Shown here: in pieces, positions 56,128 to 63,847 of the stretch
Numbering within the stretch: the stretch's first letter is position 1
How the letters are laid out: each line of letters begins with the position of its first letter
NCBI RefSeq assembly: GCF_029028005.1
Contig: NZ_JAOTPO010000006.1
Span: 1-64,000 of the forward strand
DNA: 64,000 nt
Source: Alkalihalobacterium chitinilyticum
GTDB taxonomy: Bacteria > Bacillota > Bacilli > Bacillales > Bacillaceae_F
Direction of reading: 5' to 3'
Position numbers and translations under genes: made by a program
The notes under the pieces: model-generated
What the model was told of the DNA's origin: nothing
The model's input: only the letters and a program-made list of their open reading frames with translations
The model's database searches: none

Positions 56128-56463
56128 TTAATTGTTATTTTTACGCCATTTATTGAATTCTAAGTATTCGCGGAATTGTTCTTTAGTTACACCAGAATCC
56201 ATTGCTTCTTTAACTAGTTCTACCCAAGCAGAGTCTAAGTCATATTCTGTATTCGGTTTCTTTTCTTTGTTTTCGTTTAAAAGCGTTTCGACACTAACGC
56301 CTAATACCGAAGAAATCTTTTCTAGGAATTGTATAGAGGGATTAGATTGGATGTTTCTTTCAATGGAACTTAAGTAAGATTTTGCTACTCCAGCCGATTC
56401 CGCTAATTCTGATAAAGACAAGCCTTTTTCTAATCGTAGTTTCTTAACAGTTTCTCCGATCAT
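56128..56463 (-). CDS. sinR: Biofilm master repressor SinR
   Basis: A 111-aa protein, exactly the length of B. subtilis SinR. Residues 1-62 are the HTH (MIGETVKKLRLEKGLSLSELAES, AKSYLSSIERNIQSNPSIQFLEKISSVLGV in parts). Residues about 74-108 match the helical hook that binds SinI (DSAWVELVKEAMDSGVTKEQFREYLEFNKWRK in parts). The ATG at 56463 has AGAGAGGAAAC upstream; the longer frame from a TTG is rejected. It represses eps and matrix genes until SinI titrates it. A sinI-like gene lies just upstream on the same strand. Confidence 0.93.
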   Translation of the reverse strand: MIGETVKKLRLEKGLSLSELAESAGVAKSYLSSIERNIQSNPSIQFLEKISSVLGVSVETLLNENKEKKPNTEYDLDSAWVELVKEAMDSGVTKEQFREYLEFNKWRKNNN

Positions 56464-56544
56464 CTGTATCGTTTCCTCTCTCAACCTGTTTACTAAGTAA
56501 AATTATAACAGGATAAGGCTTGTACTGTAAATAGAACTGAGAGA

Positions 56545-56667
56545 TCATGTTTTTGTGATTTTCGTAAAGAATTCTCTAATCTCCTCGATAGTTAAACCTA
56601 ATTTTTTAGCCTCTTCCATTAAAACTGTCCATTCTTTGTCTAAAACCTCACAGGTCTTAGTGTCCAT
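56545..56667 (-). CDS. sinI: SinI-like antirepressor, copy 1
   Basis: A 40-aa protein too short for automatic calling. It starts at ATG 56667 behind GGGGGGT. Its sequence LDKEWTVLMEEAKKLGLTIEEIREFF corresponds to the SinI helix pair (compare LDQEWVELMVEAKEANISPEEIRKYL in parts in B. subtilis). It would bind the SinR C-terminal hook and break the SinR tetramer. The gene lies 81 bp upstream of sinR, the same order as in B. subtilis. It has a cysteine near its N-terminus (TKTCEV). Confidence 0.88.
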   Translation of the reverse strand: MDTKTCEVLDKEWTVLMEEAKKLGLTIEEIREFFTKITKT

Positions 56668-57144
56668 TTATTAACCCCCCAGTCCCTAAATTTATAATTA
56701 TGTATATTATCCGTATAACATAGTCTCTAGAAAATTATTTATTTCAACTGTAATTAGTATTTATGAAAATGTAACTATGATTTATTTAACTCAGTACTAT
56801 CATATATAAAAATCCTGAAAAATTTTAGTTACTGAAGTCATATTTATAAACGTTTCTTCATGATTCTTCCAATTTATATCACCTGAATAGAAGCAAACAC
56901 TTAACCTATAAGTGTTTTTAAATACTTTAGTTAGAATTTATATAAAAATCTAACTATAATATAATCTATATTTTGACCTATTTTGACAATAAAACAAAAA
57001 ATATCCTAAATTTTGTATAGGTAAAAAGGTAGTGATTATAGTTTTTTATACCTACTTGATTATGGAGAGAGTAATAGTACTTATCCACTTTGAATTTACG
57101 ATCATCTTCTTACCTTTCAAAAAATAGTTAAAGACGTGCCACTT
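56668..57144. other. AT-rich gap with two similar palindromic elements
   Basis: No gene is evident. Two related sequences of about 35 bp lie at 56747-56780 and 56924-56959, both of the form ACTNTARTTAGWATTTAT ending AAAATNTAACTAT; the second has 8-bp inverted arms TAGTTAGA/TCTAACTA. The first abuts a TTGAAA on the minus strand that could be the -35 of sinI. They may be binding sites for an activator. Confidence 0.5.
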
Positions 57145-57279
57145 TTATTTCTCTTGTTTAATTTGATCAAGAAAGATTTTAACTTCACTTGGCTCCATTC
57201 CATTTTCTTTTGCCTCTTTCATAAGTAATACCCATTCGAAATCTAATTTACAATCTTTTGAAGACAGTATTGGATCCAT
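57145..57279 (-). CDS. SinI-like antirepressor, copy 2
   Basis: A 44-aa protein with the SinI-type core LDFEWVLLMKEAKENGMEPSEV followed by KIFLDQIKQEK. It starts at ATG 57279 with GGGAG about 12 bases before, a weaker site than copy 1. It shares the EW-LM-EAK pattern with copy 1 but differs elsewhere, so the duplication is old. It could antagonise SinR or one of the other XRE proteins of the locus. Confidence 0.82.
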   Translation of the reverse strand: MDPILSSKDCKLDFEWVLLMKEAKENGMEPSEVKIFLDQIKQEK

Positions 57280-57311
57280 CAAGAAAAACTCCCTTCCATT
57301 AACAATAAATA

Positions 57312-57454
57312 TTAGTTTCGTTCATTATATAGAACGAAACTAAAAGAAATCAATAAAAAAATTTAAAAAATGTTGTTCGTTAAAAAATATGGAAATAAAT
57401 AAAAAGTCATGATTTAATCTTACTTATTATATTTAGTTCTATAAAAAGAACTAA
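57312..57454. promoter_or_regulatory. Palindromic operators between sinI copy 2 and xre
   Basis: TTAGTTTCGTTC/GAACGAAACTAA (57312-57343, 12-bp perfect arms, 8-bp spacer) and TTAGTTCT/AGAACTAA (57433-57454, 6-bp spacer). They sit in the divergent gap and share the GTTC half-site of SinR-type operators. The first lies just upstream of the sinI copy 2 start. Confidence 0.6.
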
Positions 57455-57499
57455 AGAGTATTTATTACTAAAAATACTTTAAACTTTGTATTGTTCATT

Positions 57500-57549
57500 T
57501 TGACAATTCGTGTTATGTTTTCTATATAAATTGTTCTTTTTTGAGAACA
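57500..57549 (+). promoter_or_regulatory. Promoter and operator of the xre gene
   Basis: TTGACA (57500-57505), 17 bp, TATATA (57523-57528). TGTTCT/AGAACA (57532-57549, 6-bp spacer, containing GTTCTTT) covers the expected transcription start, so repression by SinR or by the XRE protein itself is likely. Confidence 0.7.
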
Positions 57550-57580
57550 TTGTTATTTCATATATTGGGGTGAGATGAGT

Positions 57581-57925
57581 GTGAAGCATATTGGAGAGAG
57601 GATTAAAAGTTTAAGACTAGAACATGGAATGACTTTAAAAGAGTTAGGGGATGCAATTGAATTTAATTATAGTAACTTATCAAAAATAGAACGTGGAAAC
57701 CGTAAGCCTGCTATTGAGGTATTAGAAAGTCTTTCAACCTTTTTTAATATTGATATTTCATATTTTTTTAATGGACAAAAGAGATTATCCAATACAGGAA
57801 ATCCAGAACATAATCAATTAATTAATATTTCAGAAGAAATGAGACGGAATAATATAAGTTTAGAAGAATTATTAGAAATGATAAAAAAGTTAGATCAGAT
57901 TAAAAACGCATCAAAAAGTAATTAG
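57581..57925 (+). CDS. XRE-family regulator next to the eps operon
   Basis: A 114-aa protein with an XRE helix-turn-helix (IGERIKSLRLEHGMTLKELGDAI, FNYSNLSKIERGNRKPAIEVLESLSTFF in parts) and a helical C-terminus (NISEEMRRNNISLEELLEMIKKLDQI in parts) that could be a dimerisation or SinI-like segment. It is not SinR itself; a SlrR-like partner role is plausible. GTG 57581 follows GGGGTGA at good spacing; the ATG at 57575 is too close. Its own promoter and the eps promoter both carry GTTCTTT palindromes. Confidence 0.75.
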   Translation: MKHIGERIKSLRLEHGMTLKELGDAIEFNYSNLSKIERGNRKPAIEVLESLSTFFNIDISYFFNGQKRLSNTGNPEHNQLINISEEMRRNNISLEELLEMIKKLDQIKNASKSN

Positions 57926-57956
57926 AAGAATTTTATGAATAAAATTGTTTTTTCTA

Positions 57957-57985
57957 TTGACACGTTCTTTATAAAGAACTAGAAT
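57957..57985 (+). promoter_or_regulatory. eps operon promoter with a 16-bp operator in its spacer
   Basis: TTGACA (57957-57962) and TAGAAT (57980-57985) are 17 bp apart, and the perfect palindrome GTTCTTTATAAAGAAC (57964-57979) fills that spacer. The B. subtilis eps operator is a similar GTTCTCT inverted repeat bound by SinR. A second -10-like TATAAT lies at 57991-57996. Further GTTCTTT half-sites occur at 58020 and 58091 in the leader. Confidence 0.75.
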
Positions 57986-58152
57986 GGCATTATAATAGGT
58001 TTTCCAAACTGAACAACTAGTTCTTTTTAACTAAAAATACACCATATATAGGTGGTAAATTAGAATGGAGATGCTAAAATTGATTTTGTTGTTCTTTAAA
58101 AGAAACGACTTTGGTTCTAGTATTAAAAGTTTATGTACTGGTGGAATATGAC

Positions 58153-58845
58153 ATGGCAAAAGAAATTAACTTAAGAGAACTATATATTATCTTAAAGAAG
58201 CGTTTCTGGATTGTTATTATCATTACATTTATTGCTGGAATTGCAGGGTATTTCCAAAATTCAACTCATACGACCTTACTATATCAAACATCTAGTCGAA
58301 TTATTGTTGGTGCAAATGCAGACTATATGAATACATTGAGAGTTATTATGAGAGATACGATTATAATGGAAAAGGTTATTGAAGAATTAGATTTAAAAAA
58401 ATCGCCAGAACGTTTAGCGGGACAAATAACAGTTGATAGTATTGATAATTCACAAGTAGTTAGGATTACAGTGGTCGATACGGATCCCGTGTTGGCAGCA
58501 GATATTGCAAATACAACAGCTACTATTTTTAAAAATGAAATCGGAAATATTGTAAACTTTAACGATGTTAGTTATCTATCTGAGGCAAAAATTAACCCAT
58601 ACCCCATAAATAGTCAATCAAACAAGACTTTCTATGTTTCTATTGTAATGGGACTTGTATTTGGAACTGGATTTATCTTCTTGCTTAATTCCTTAGATGA
58701 CAAAGTGCGTTCAGATCGTGATATAGAAGAATTAGTAGGTATACCAGTTTTAGGAAGTGTTTCTAAGATGAACAGAAAAAATATTAATAAACACAAACAT
58801 AAGCATCTAGAAATAGAATCGCGAGGTGAAGATGTTAATGCTTAA
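58153..58845 (+). CDS. epsA: Polysaccharide chain-length regulator EpsA (Wzz/YveK type)
   Basis: A 230-aa membrane co-polymerase and tyrosine-kinase activator. A Wzz domain lies between two helices: about residues 18-36 (RFWIVIIITFIAGIAGYF) and about 175-195 (VSIVMGLVFGTGFIFLL). A PINSQSNK segment precedes the second helix as in YveK/CapA. The C-terminal tail is basic. ATG 58153 gives MAKEINLRELY; the ribosome site (GGTGGA) is modest. It is the first gene of the eps operon and overlaps epsB by eight bases. Confidence 0.88.
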   Translation: MAKEINLRELYIILKKRFWIVIIITFIAGIAGYFQNSTHTTLLYQTSSRIIVGANADYMNTLRVIMRDTIIMEKVIEELDLKKSPERLAGQITVDSIDNSQVVRITVVDTDPVLAADIANTTATIFKNEIGNIVNFNDVSYLSEAKINPYPINSQSNKTFYVSIVMGLVFGTGFIFLLNSLDDKVRSDRDIEELVGIPVLGSVSKMNRKNINKHKHKHLEIESRGEDVNA

Positions 58846-59500
58846 TAGACTTAGAAGTCCATTAAAAAAAAATAAAAAAAGAAACCTAATTACTTACACT
58901 AATCCAGAATCTATAATTACTGAAGAATTTCGAGCAATACGAACGAATATACAATTTACTTCTGAAGAGCAAAATTGTAAAGCTATCTTAATGACATCAC
59001 CATCTACAGAAGAAGGAAAATCAACAACTGTTGCAAATCTTGCAGTTTCATTGGCTCAACAAAAAGATAAAGTCCTAATAATTGATGCTAATCTAAGGAG
59101 TCCTCGAATACATTCAATTTTTAAGCTGAACAACTCTATTGGTTTATCGTCAGTACTTACCAACCGGAAGAAGTTTGAAGAAGCAATTAAGGAAACCAAT
59201 ATTGGAAAGTTGGAGGTCTTATCGAGTGGACCTATTCCTGAAAATCCTGCAGAATTATTAGGATCAAATTCATTCTCGAATTTACTTGATTTAGCATCAC
59301 AAATGTTCGATTTCATTTTAATTGACTCGCCAGCAGTACTAGAATATTCTGATACAAAAATTTTAGCTAATCAGTGTAAGAATGTGATCTTAGTTGTTAG
59401 GCATGGAAAAAGTAATATCGAGAAGGCGATTGAAGCAAAGAAAGTCTTGAAAATAGCAAAAGCTGAGCTTGTAGGAGCCATTATAAATGAAAAGTCATAA
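58838..59500 (+). CDS. epsB: Tyrosine-protein kinase EpsB (BY-kinase)
   Basis: A 220-aa bacterial tyrosine kinase partnered with EpsA. It has the activation motif EEFRAIRTNIQF, Walker A EEGKSTTVANLA, Walker A' LIIDANLRSPRIH and Walker B FILIDSPAV. Two deviations: the usual G(P/E)GEGKS is STEEGKS, and the usual DADLRRP is DANLRSP. The C-terminal tyrosine cluster is missing (ends AIINEKS). ATG 58838 is preferred, eight bases after GCGAGGTGA. Confidence 0.87.
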   Translation: MLNRLRSPLKKNKKRNLITYTNPESIITEEFRAIRTNIQFTSEEQNCKAILMTSPSTEEGKSTTVANLAVSLAQQKDKVLIIDANLRSPRIHSIFKLNNSIGLSSVLTNRKKFEEAIKETNIGKLEVLSSGPIPENPAELLGSNSFSNLLDLASQMFDFILIDSPAVLEYSDTKILANQCKNVILVVRHGKSNIEKAIEAKKVLKIAKAELVGAIINEKS

Positions 59501-59521
59501 CATTATTTTTTTTACCCGGTC

Positions 59522-59537
59522 GTTCTTTATTGAGAAT
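59522..59537 (+). promoter_or_regulatory. GTTCTTT half-site after epsB
   Basis: GTTCTTTATTGAGAAT is an imperfect inverted repeat of the type seen at the eps promoter, 20 bp after the epsB stop and just before the EAR RNA. Its role, if any, is unclear. Confidence 0.35.
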
Positions 59538-59547
59538 TAACTGTACG

Positions 59548-59696
59548 CTAAAGTGAATTATAGGTGATATCTCCTTACCATTATCAATGGAGATACTCGA
59601 TCATGCTGTGGGTTGAATAAACCTTAGACGCCCGTCGTCAATAGTATGGTGTGAGGGTGGGTTAGATGCCCAAGCTTTTATTAAAGCTTTTTAAGT
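59548..59696 (+). ncRNA. EAR-type processive antitermination RNA with following hairpin
   Basis: A non-coding region of about 125 nt between epsB and epsC, exactly where B. subtilis carries the eps-associated RNA (EAR). It has conserved-looking pieces (TAGGTGATA, GGGTTGAATAA, CCTTAGACGCCC, GTGTGAGGGTGGGTTAGATGCCC) and a TATCTCC/GGAGATA stem. An AAGCTTTTATTAAAGCTTTTT hairpin near 59673-59694 resembles the kind of intrinsic terminator EAR lets polymerase read through. Assigned by recall and synteny. Confidence 0.75.
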
Positions 59697-59761
59697 ATAT
59701 GGTTTACTCTAAAACGTATATTTAAAAACTTTTAATAAGAAACCCAAAGGAGTGTTTTTCG

Positions 59762-59905
59762 ATGATAAAAGATATTGATCACCTTCCTAAATCAATAAAA
59801 AAAGCTATTAGATATATAAAACAAGATGCATCCAAGGAAGAGCTCAACGAGATTAAAAGGTTAGTTGATTATGCGATTGAAAGACGATCGTTAAAGCTGG
59901 AATAG
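59762..59905 (+). CDS. Small helical protein of the eps operon
   Basis: A 47-aa protein not in standard ORF calls. It starts at ATG behind AAAGGAG (8-nt spacing) and reads MIKDIDHLPKSIKKAIRYI, then a charged helix (SKEELNEIKRLVDYAIERRS). No family was recognised; it has no membrane segment. It lies between the EAR element and epsC and is likely cotranscribed. Confidence 0.65.
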   Translation: MIKDIDHLPKSIKKAIRYIKQDASKEELNEIKRLVDYAIERRSLKLE

Positions 59906-59930
59906 AAACTGTAGAGAAAGGAGGGGCTTT

Positions 59931-61757
59931 ATGACCTACCATCAAAGGTTGTCTTTATTTATTTTAATTGACTCATGTATTGTATTATCAGCGATTTTCT
60001 TTAGTCGCTTTCTCGTAAGTGCCGATTTAAATGTTTTAACGTTACCAATTGTTGTAACTTCCCTAGTTATTTTACTAAGCCATCATTTCTTTTCAATTTT
60101 CTTTAAACTTTATAAAAAAGTTTGGGAGTACGCGAGTATTGGGGAATTAGTCATCATCTTTAAAGTTGTGACCTTTTCAATAGTCACTGCATTTCTAGTT
60201 CAACAATTTATCTTTCAAGATACTTACGATCGAGTTTTAGTAATTACCTGGATGCTTCATATTTTATTGATAGGCAGTTCCCGTTTTTTATGGAGAATGT
60301 ACCGAGATACACATATGAATAAAATTGACAATAAGAAAAGAACACTCATTATCGGAGCTGGGGCAGCTGGAACGATGGTAGCAAGGCAACTACTTAGAAG
60401 TAATGATGGTGAATTACTTCCTGTAGCCTTTATAGATGATGATATCCATAAACAACACTTGGAGATCTTAGGCGTATCTGTTGTAGGTGGATCAAGTGAT
60501 ATTGAGTCTGTTGTTGAAGAGTATCATATTGATCACATCATCATCGCTATTCCTTCACTAAGTAAAAAAGAACTAAATTCAATATTTGAAGCTTGTGTCC
60601 AAACAAAAGCCAAAACACAAATATTACCGATGTTAGAGGATCTAGTAACTGGCAAAGTTTCAGTCAATCAATTTCGAGATGTGCAAGTAGGTGATCTATT
60701 AGGAAGAGAACAAGTACAACTCGATATTGATAAAATTTCAGATTATGTGACGGATAAAGTGGTTTTAGTAACAGGTGCCGGCGGTTCGATTGGTTCAGAA
60801 GTTTGTCGCCAAGTATCAGGCTTTAATCCAAAGCAGTTAGTTCTTTTAGGACATGGTGAAAATAGTATTTACTCCATTGAAATGGAGTTAAAAGAGACAT
60901 TTAGGAATACTAATATTGAGTTTATTACGGAGATCGCAGACATACAAGATGCTGAAAAGATGATCAACATTATGAGTACATATCATCCAGATGTTGTATA
61001 TCACGCAGCTGCTCATAAACATGTTCCGTTAATGGAAAGAAACCCGGAGGAAGCTATAAAAAATAATGTAATCGGAACAAAAAATGTTGCCAATGCAGCC
61101 AGTGTGTGTGGTGTTGATACCTTTGTCATGATCTCTACAGATAAGGCCGTTAATCCAACAAGTGTAATGGGTGCAACAAAGCGGCTAGCTGAAATGATCA
61201 TACAGGATATGGACAAGCGATCGAAGACCAAGTTTGTTGCTGTACGATTTGGAAATGTATTAGGCAGTAGAGGAAGTGTTATTCCACTATTTAAAAAGCA
61301 AATCGAAAAAGGTGGGCCGGTTACGGTAACACACCCTGAAATGGTTCGCTATTTTATGACCATCCCTGAAGCATCAAGGTTAGTCATTCAAGCAGGTGCT
61401 TTAGCAAAAGGTGGAGAAATTTTCGTCCTCGATATGGGAGAACCCGTTAAGATCGTAGACTTGGCCAAAAACCTTATTAAACTATCAGGTTATTCTCTTG
61501 ATGAAATTGATATTGAATTCAAAGGAATGCGACCAGGAGAAAAGCTCTTTGAGGAATTGTTAAAAGAAGAAGAAATAGAAGAACGTCAAGTGTATCCAAA
61601 AATCTATATTGGAAAAACAGCAGCGCTCTATATCAAGGAGATTGAAGAAATCATAAATAACTATAGCTGTTTAGATAAAGCAAGCATTAGAGAGACTTTA
61701 CTTCAGTTAGCTAATACAAAAGTAACTCAAGAACCATTAATGACAATATCAAGTTAA
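59931..61757 (+). CDS. epsC: UDP-sugar 4,6-dehydratase EpsC (CapD/PglF type)
   Basis: A 608-aa membrane dehydratase making a UDP-4-keto-6-deoxy sugar for the exopolysaccharide. Four N-terminal helices (about 1-115), a CoA-binding-like domain (IIGAGAAGTMVARQLL), then a SDR domain with GAGGSIGSE and the SMK-type catalytic motif STDKAVNPTSVMGATK in place of YxxxK. The ending is MRPGEKLFEELL. Ribosome site GAAAGGAGG. Fits B. subtilis EpsC. Confidence 0.93.
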   Translation: MTYHQRLSLFILIDSCIVLSAIFFSRFLVSADLNVLTLPIVVTSLVILLSHHFFSIFFKLYKKVWEYASIGELVIIFKVVTFSIVTAFLVQQFIFQDTYDRVLVITWMLHILLIGSSRFLWRMYRDTHMNKIDNKKRTLIIGAGAAGTMVARQLLRSNDGELLPVAFIDDDIHKQHLEILGVSVVGGSSDIESVVEEYHIDHIIIAIPSLSKKELNSIFEACVQTKAKTQILPMLEDLVTGKVSVNQFRDVQVGDLLGREQVQLDIDKISDYVTDKVVLVTGAGGSIGSEVCRQVSGFNPKQLVLLGHGENSIYSIEMELKETFRNTNIEFITEIADIQDAEKMINIMSTYHPDVVYHAAAHKHVPLMERNPEEAIKNNVIGTKNVANAASVCGVDTFVMISTDKAVNPTSVMGATKRLAEMIIQDMDKRSKTKFVAVRFGNVLGSRGSVIPLFKKQIEKGGPVTVTHPEMVRYFMTIPEASRLVIQAGALAKGGEIFVLDMGEPVKIVDLAKNLIKLSGYSLDEIDIEFKGMRPGEKLFEELLKEEEIEERQVYPKIYIGKTAALYIKEIEEIINNYSCLDKASIRETLLQLANTKVTQEPLMTISS

Positions 61758-61775
61758 GTAAAAGGAGTAGATACA

Positions 61776-62654
61776 ATGAAAGTGAGAAAGGCGATTATCC
61801 CAGCTGCTGGGTTAGGAACTAGGTTTCTTCCAGCAACAAAGGCGATGCCAAAAGAGATGTTACCGATCGTCGATAAGCCAACGATTCAATATATTATTGA
61901 AGAAGCGATCGAATCTGGGATCGAGGATATTATTATCGTTACTGGAAAAGGTAAGCGATCGATTGAAGATCATTTTGATCATTCTTTTGAATTAGAACAG
62001 AACTTACTTGAAAAAGGTAAATTCGAATTATTAGATGAAGTACAAAAATCATCAAAGCTTGTAGACATTCATTATATCCGCCAAAAAGAGCCAAAAGGAT
62101 TGGGGCACGCGATTTGGTGTGCACGAAAATTTATCGGAAATGAACCGTTTGCAGTTCTCTTAGGGGATGACATTGTAAGTGCGGATAAGCCTTGTTTACA
62201 ACAGATGATGGAACAATATGAGCGTTATAATGCTTCCATCATAGGTGTACAACATGTTACAGATGAAGAAGTATCGAGGTATGGAATTGTTGACGCGAGT
62301 CCAATTGGTGAGCGTTTCTATAATGTTAGCAATCTAGTAGAAAAACCAAAACGAGAAGAAGCTCCATCTAACCTAGCTATTTTAGGGCGTTACATTTTAA
62401 GCCCAAAAATCTTTGAAATACTCAATAACCAACAGCCGGGAGCTGGTGGGGAAATTCAATTAACAGATGCGATTAGTGGCCTGAATAAACAGGAAGCGGT
62501 ATACGCATATGACTTTGAAGGAATTCGTTATGATGTTGGTGAAAAAATGGGCTTTATTCAAACGACGATTGAGTTTGCCTTACAACGTGAAGACTTAAGA
62601 CATGACTTATTAGAATACTTGTCAAAAGTAATGGAAAAGGAATTAATTAAATAA
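61776..62654 (+). CDS. gtaB: UTP-glucose-1-phosphate uridylyltransferase
   Basis: A 292-aa GalU/GtaB enzyme making UDP-glucose for exopolysaccharide and wall polymers. It has the nucleotidyltransferase start [33 protein letters not shown] and [19 protein letters not shown]. It lies 18 nt after epsC, inside the eps operon; B. subtilis keeps gtaB elsewhere, so sugar-donor supply is built into this operon. Confidence 0.95.
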   Translation: MKVRKAIIPAAGLGTRFLPATKAMPKEMLPIVDKPTIQYIIEEAIESGIEDIIIVTGKGKRSIEDHFDHSFELEQNLLEKGKFELLDEVQKSSKLVDIHYIRQKEPKGLGHAIWCARKFIGNEPFAVLLGDDIVSADKPCLQQMMEQYERYNASIIGVQHVTDEEVSRYGIVDASPIGERFYNVSNLVEKPKREEAPSNLAILGRYILSPKIFEILNNQQPGAGGEIQLTDAISGLNKQEAVYAYDFEGIRYDVGEKMGFIQTTIEFALQREDLRHDLLEYLSKVMEKELIK

Positions 62655-62680
62655 TTAAATTAATTAAACTGGTGATTAAA

Positions 62681-63847
62681 ATGCCTAATAAAATTTTATT
62701 TTGCGCCACTGTGGATTACCATTTTAAAGCCTTTCACTTACCTTATATGAAGTGGTTTAAAGAACAAGGCTGGGAAGTTCATGTTGCAGCGAATGGTGAG
62801 GTTGAACTGCCATTTACTGACCAGAAATATAATATTCCTATTCAACGTTCGCCTTTTAAGTTACAAAATGTGAAAGCCTTCAATCATTTAAAAGCAATCA
62901 TTAACGAACACCATTATGAAATCATCCATTGTCACACACCTATAGGCGGGGTACTGGCTCGACTAGCTGCAAGGAAAGCACGAAAACAGGGGACAGAGGT
63001 TCTTTACACTGCACATGGTTTTCATTTTTGTCAAGGAGCTCCCACTCTTAATTGGTTCATCTATTATCCGATTGAAAAGCAGCTAGCTAACTATACCGAT
63101 TGTTTGATTACCATTAACCAAGAAGATTATGAATTGGCCAATAGTCGGAAGTTTAAAGCTGGTCTTATCGAGCGTGTCCATGGTGTAGGTGTTGATACGA
63201 ACCGTTATAAACCAATACTAGAAACTGAAAAGATTGAACGCAAAAAGTTGTTTGGATACCATCCAGATGACTTTTTAATTTTTTATGCGGCTGAATTCAA
63301 CAAAAACAAAAATCAGCAATTACTGATCCGCTCGCTTGTTTTAATTCAAGACTATATGCCAAATGCTAAGCTTTTATTGGCGGGGGAAGGCGCCCTCCAA
63401 GAACACTGTAGACAATTAGTAAAAAAATTAGGGATAGAGCATATGGTTCAATTTCTTGGATTTAGAAAAGACATTGATACTCTCCTACCAATCTGCGATA
63501 TCGCAGTTGGTTCAAGTTACAGAGAGGGATTGCCTGTAAATATTTTGGAAGCAATGGCATGCGGTTTGCCAATTGTAGCGAGTAAAAACCGGGGACACGT
63601 AGAATTAGTCCAAGATCACGTCAATGGTTATCTTGTATCACCGAATGACTACGGAAAGTTTGCCAGGAGCTTGTTAAGAGTTTATCAGAATGCAAAACTG
63701 CGAAAACAAATGGGAGCAGCGAGCAGGGAGATGGTCGAAATCTATTCCTTACAACAAATTAATCTCGAACTGAGTGCTATTTACAACCGTTACATGCTGG
63801 AGGAAACGAATGAAACCAAAAGTAAGTATCATCATGCCGGTATATAA
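62681..63847 (+). CDS. epsD: Glycosyltransferase EpsD (GT4 family)
   Basis: A 388-aa retaining glycosyltransferase. The N-terminus NKILFCATVDYHFKAFHLPY and YEIIHCHTPIGGVLARLAARKA match B. subtilis EpsD closely. The GT-B donor site is seen in GVGVDTNRY, FYAAEFNKNKNQ and SSYREGLPVNILEAMACGLPIV. ATG 62681 follows CTGGTGA. Its 3' end overlaps the next gene by 38 bases. Confidence 0.92.
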   Translation: MPNKILFCATVDYHFKAFHLPYMKWFKEQGWEVHVAANGEVELPFTDQKYNIPIQRSPFKLQNVKAFNHLKAIINEHHYEIIHCHTPIGGVLARLAARKARKQGTEVLYTAHGFHFCQGAPTLNWFIYYPIEKQLANYTDCLITINQEDYELANSRKFKAGLIERVHGVGVDTNRYKPILETEKIERKKLFGYHPDDFLIFYAAEFNKNKNQQLLIRSLVLIQDYMPNAKLLLAGEGALQEHCRQLVKKLGIEHMVQFLGFRKDIDTLLPICDIAVGSSYREGLPVNILEAMACGLPIVASKNRGHVELVQDHVNGYLVSPNDYGKFARSLLRVYQNAKLRKQMGAASREMVEIYSLQQINLELSAIYNRYMLEETNETKSKYHHAGI

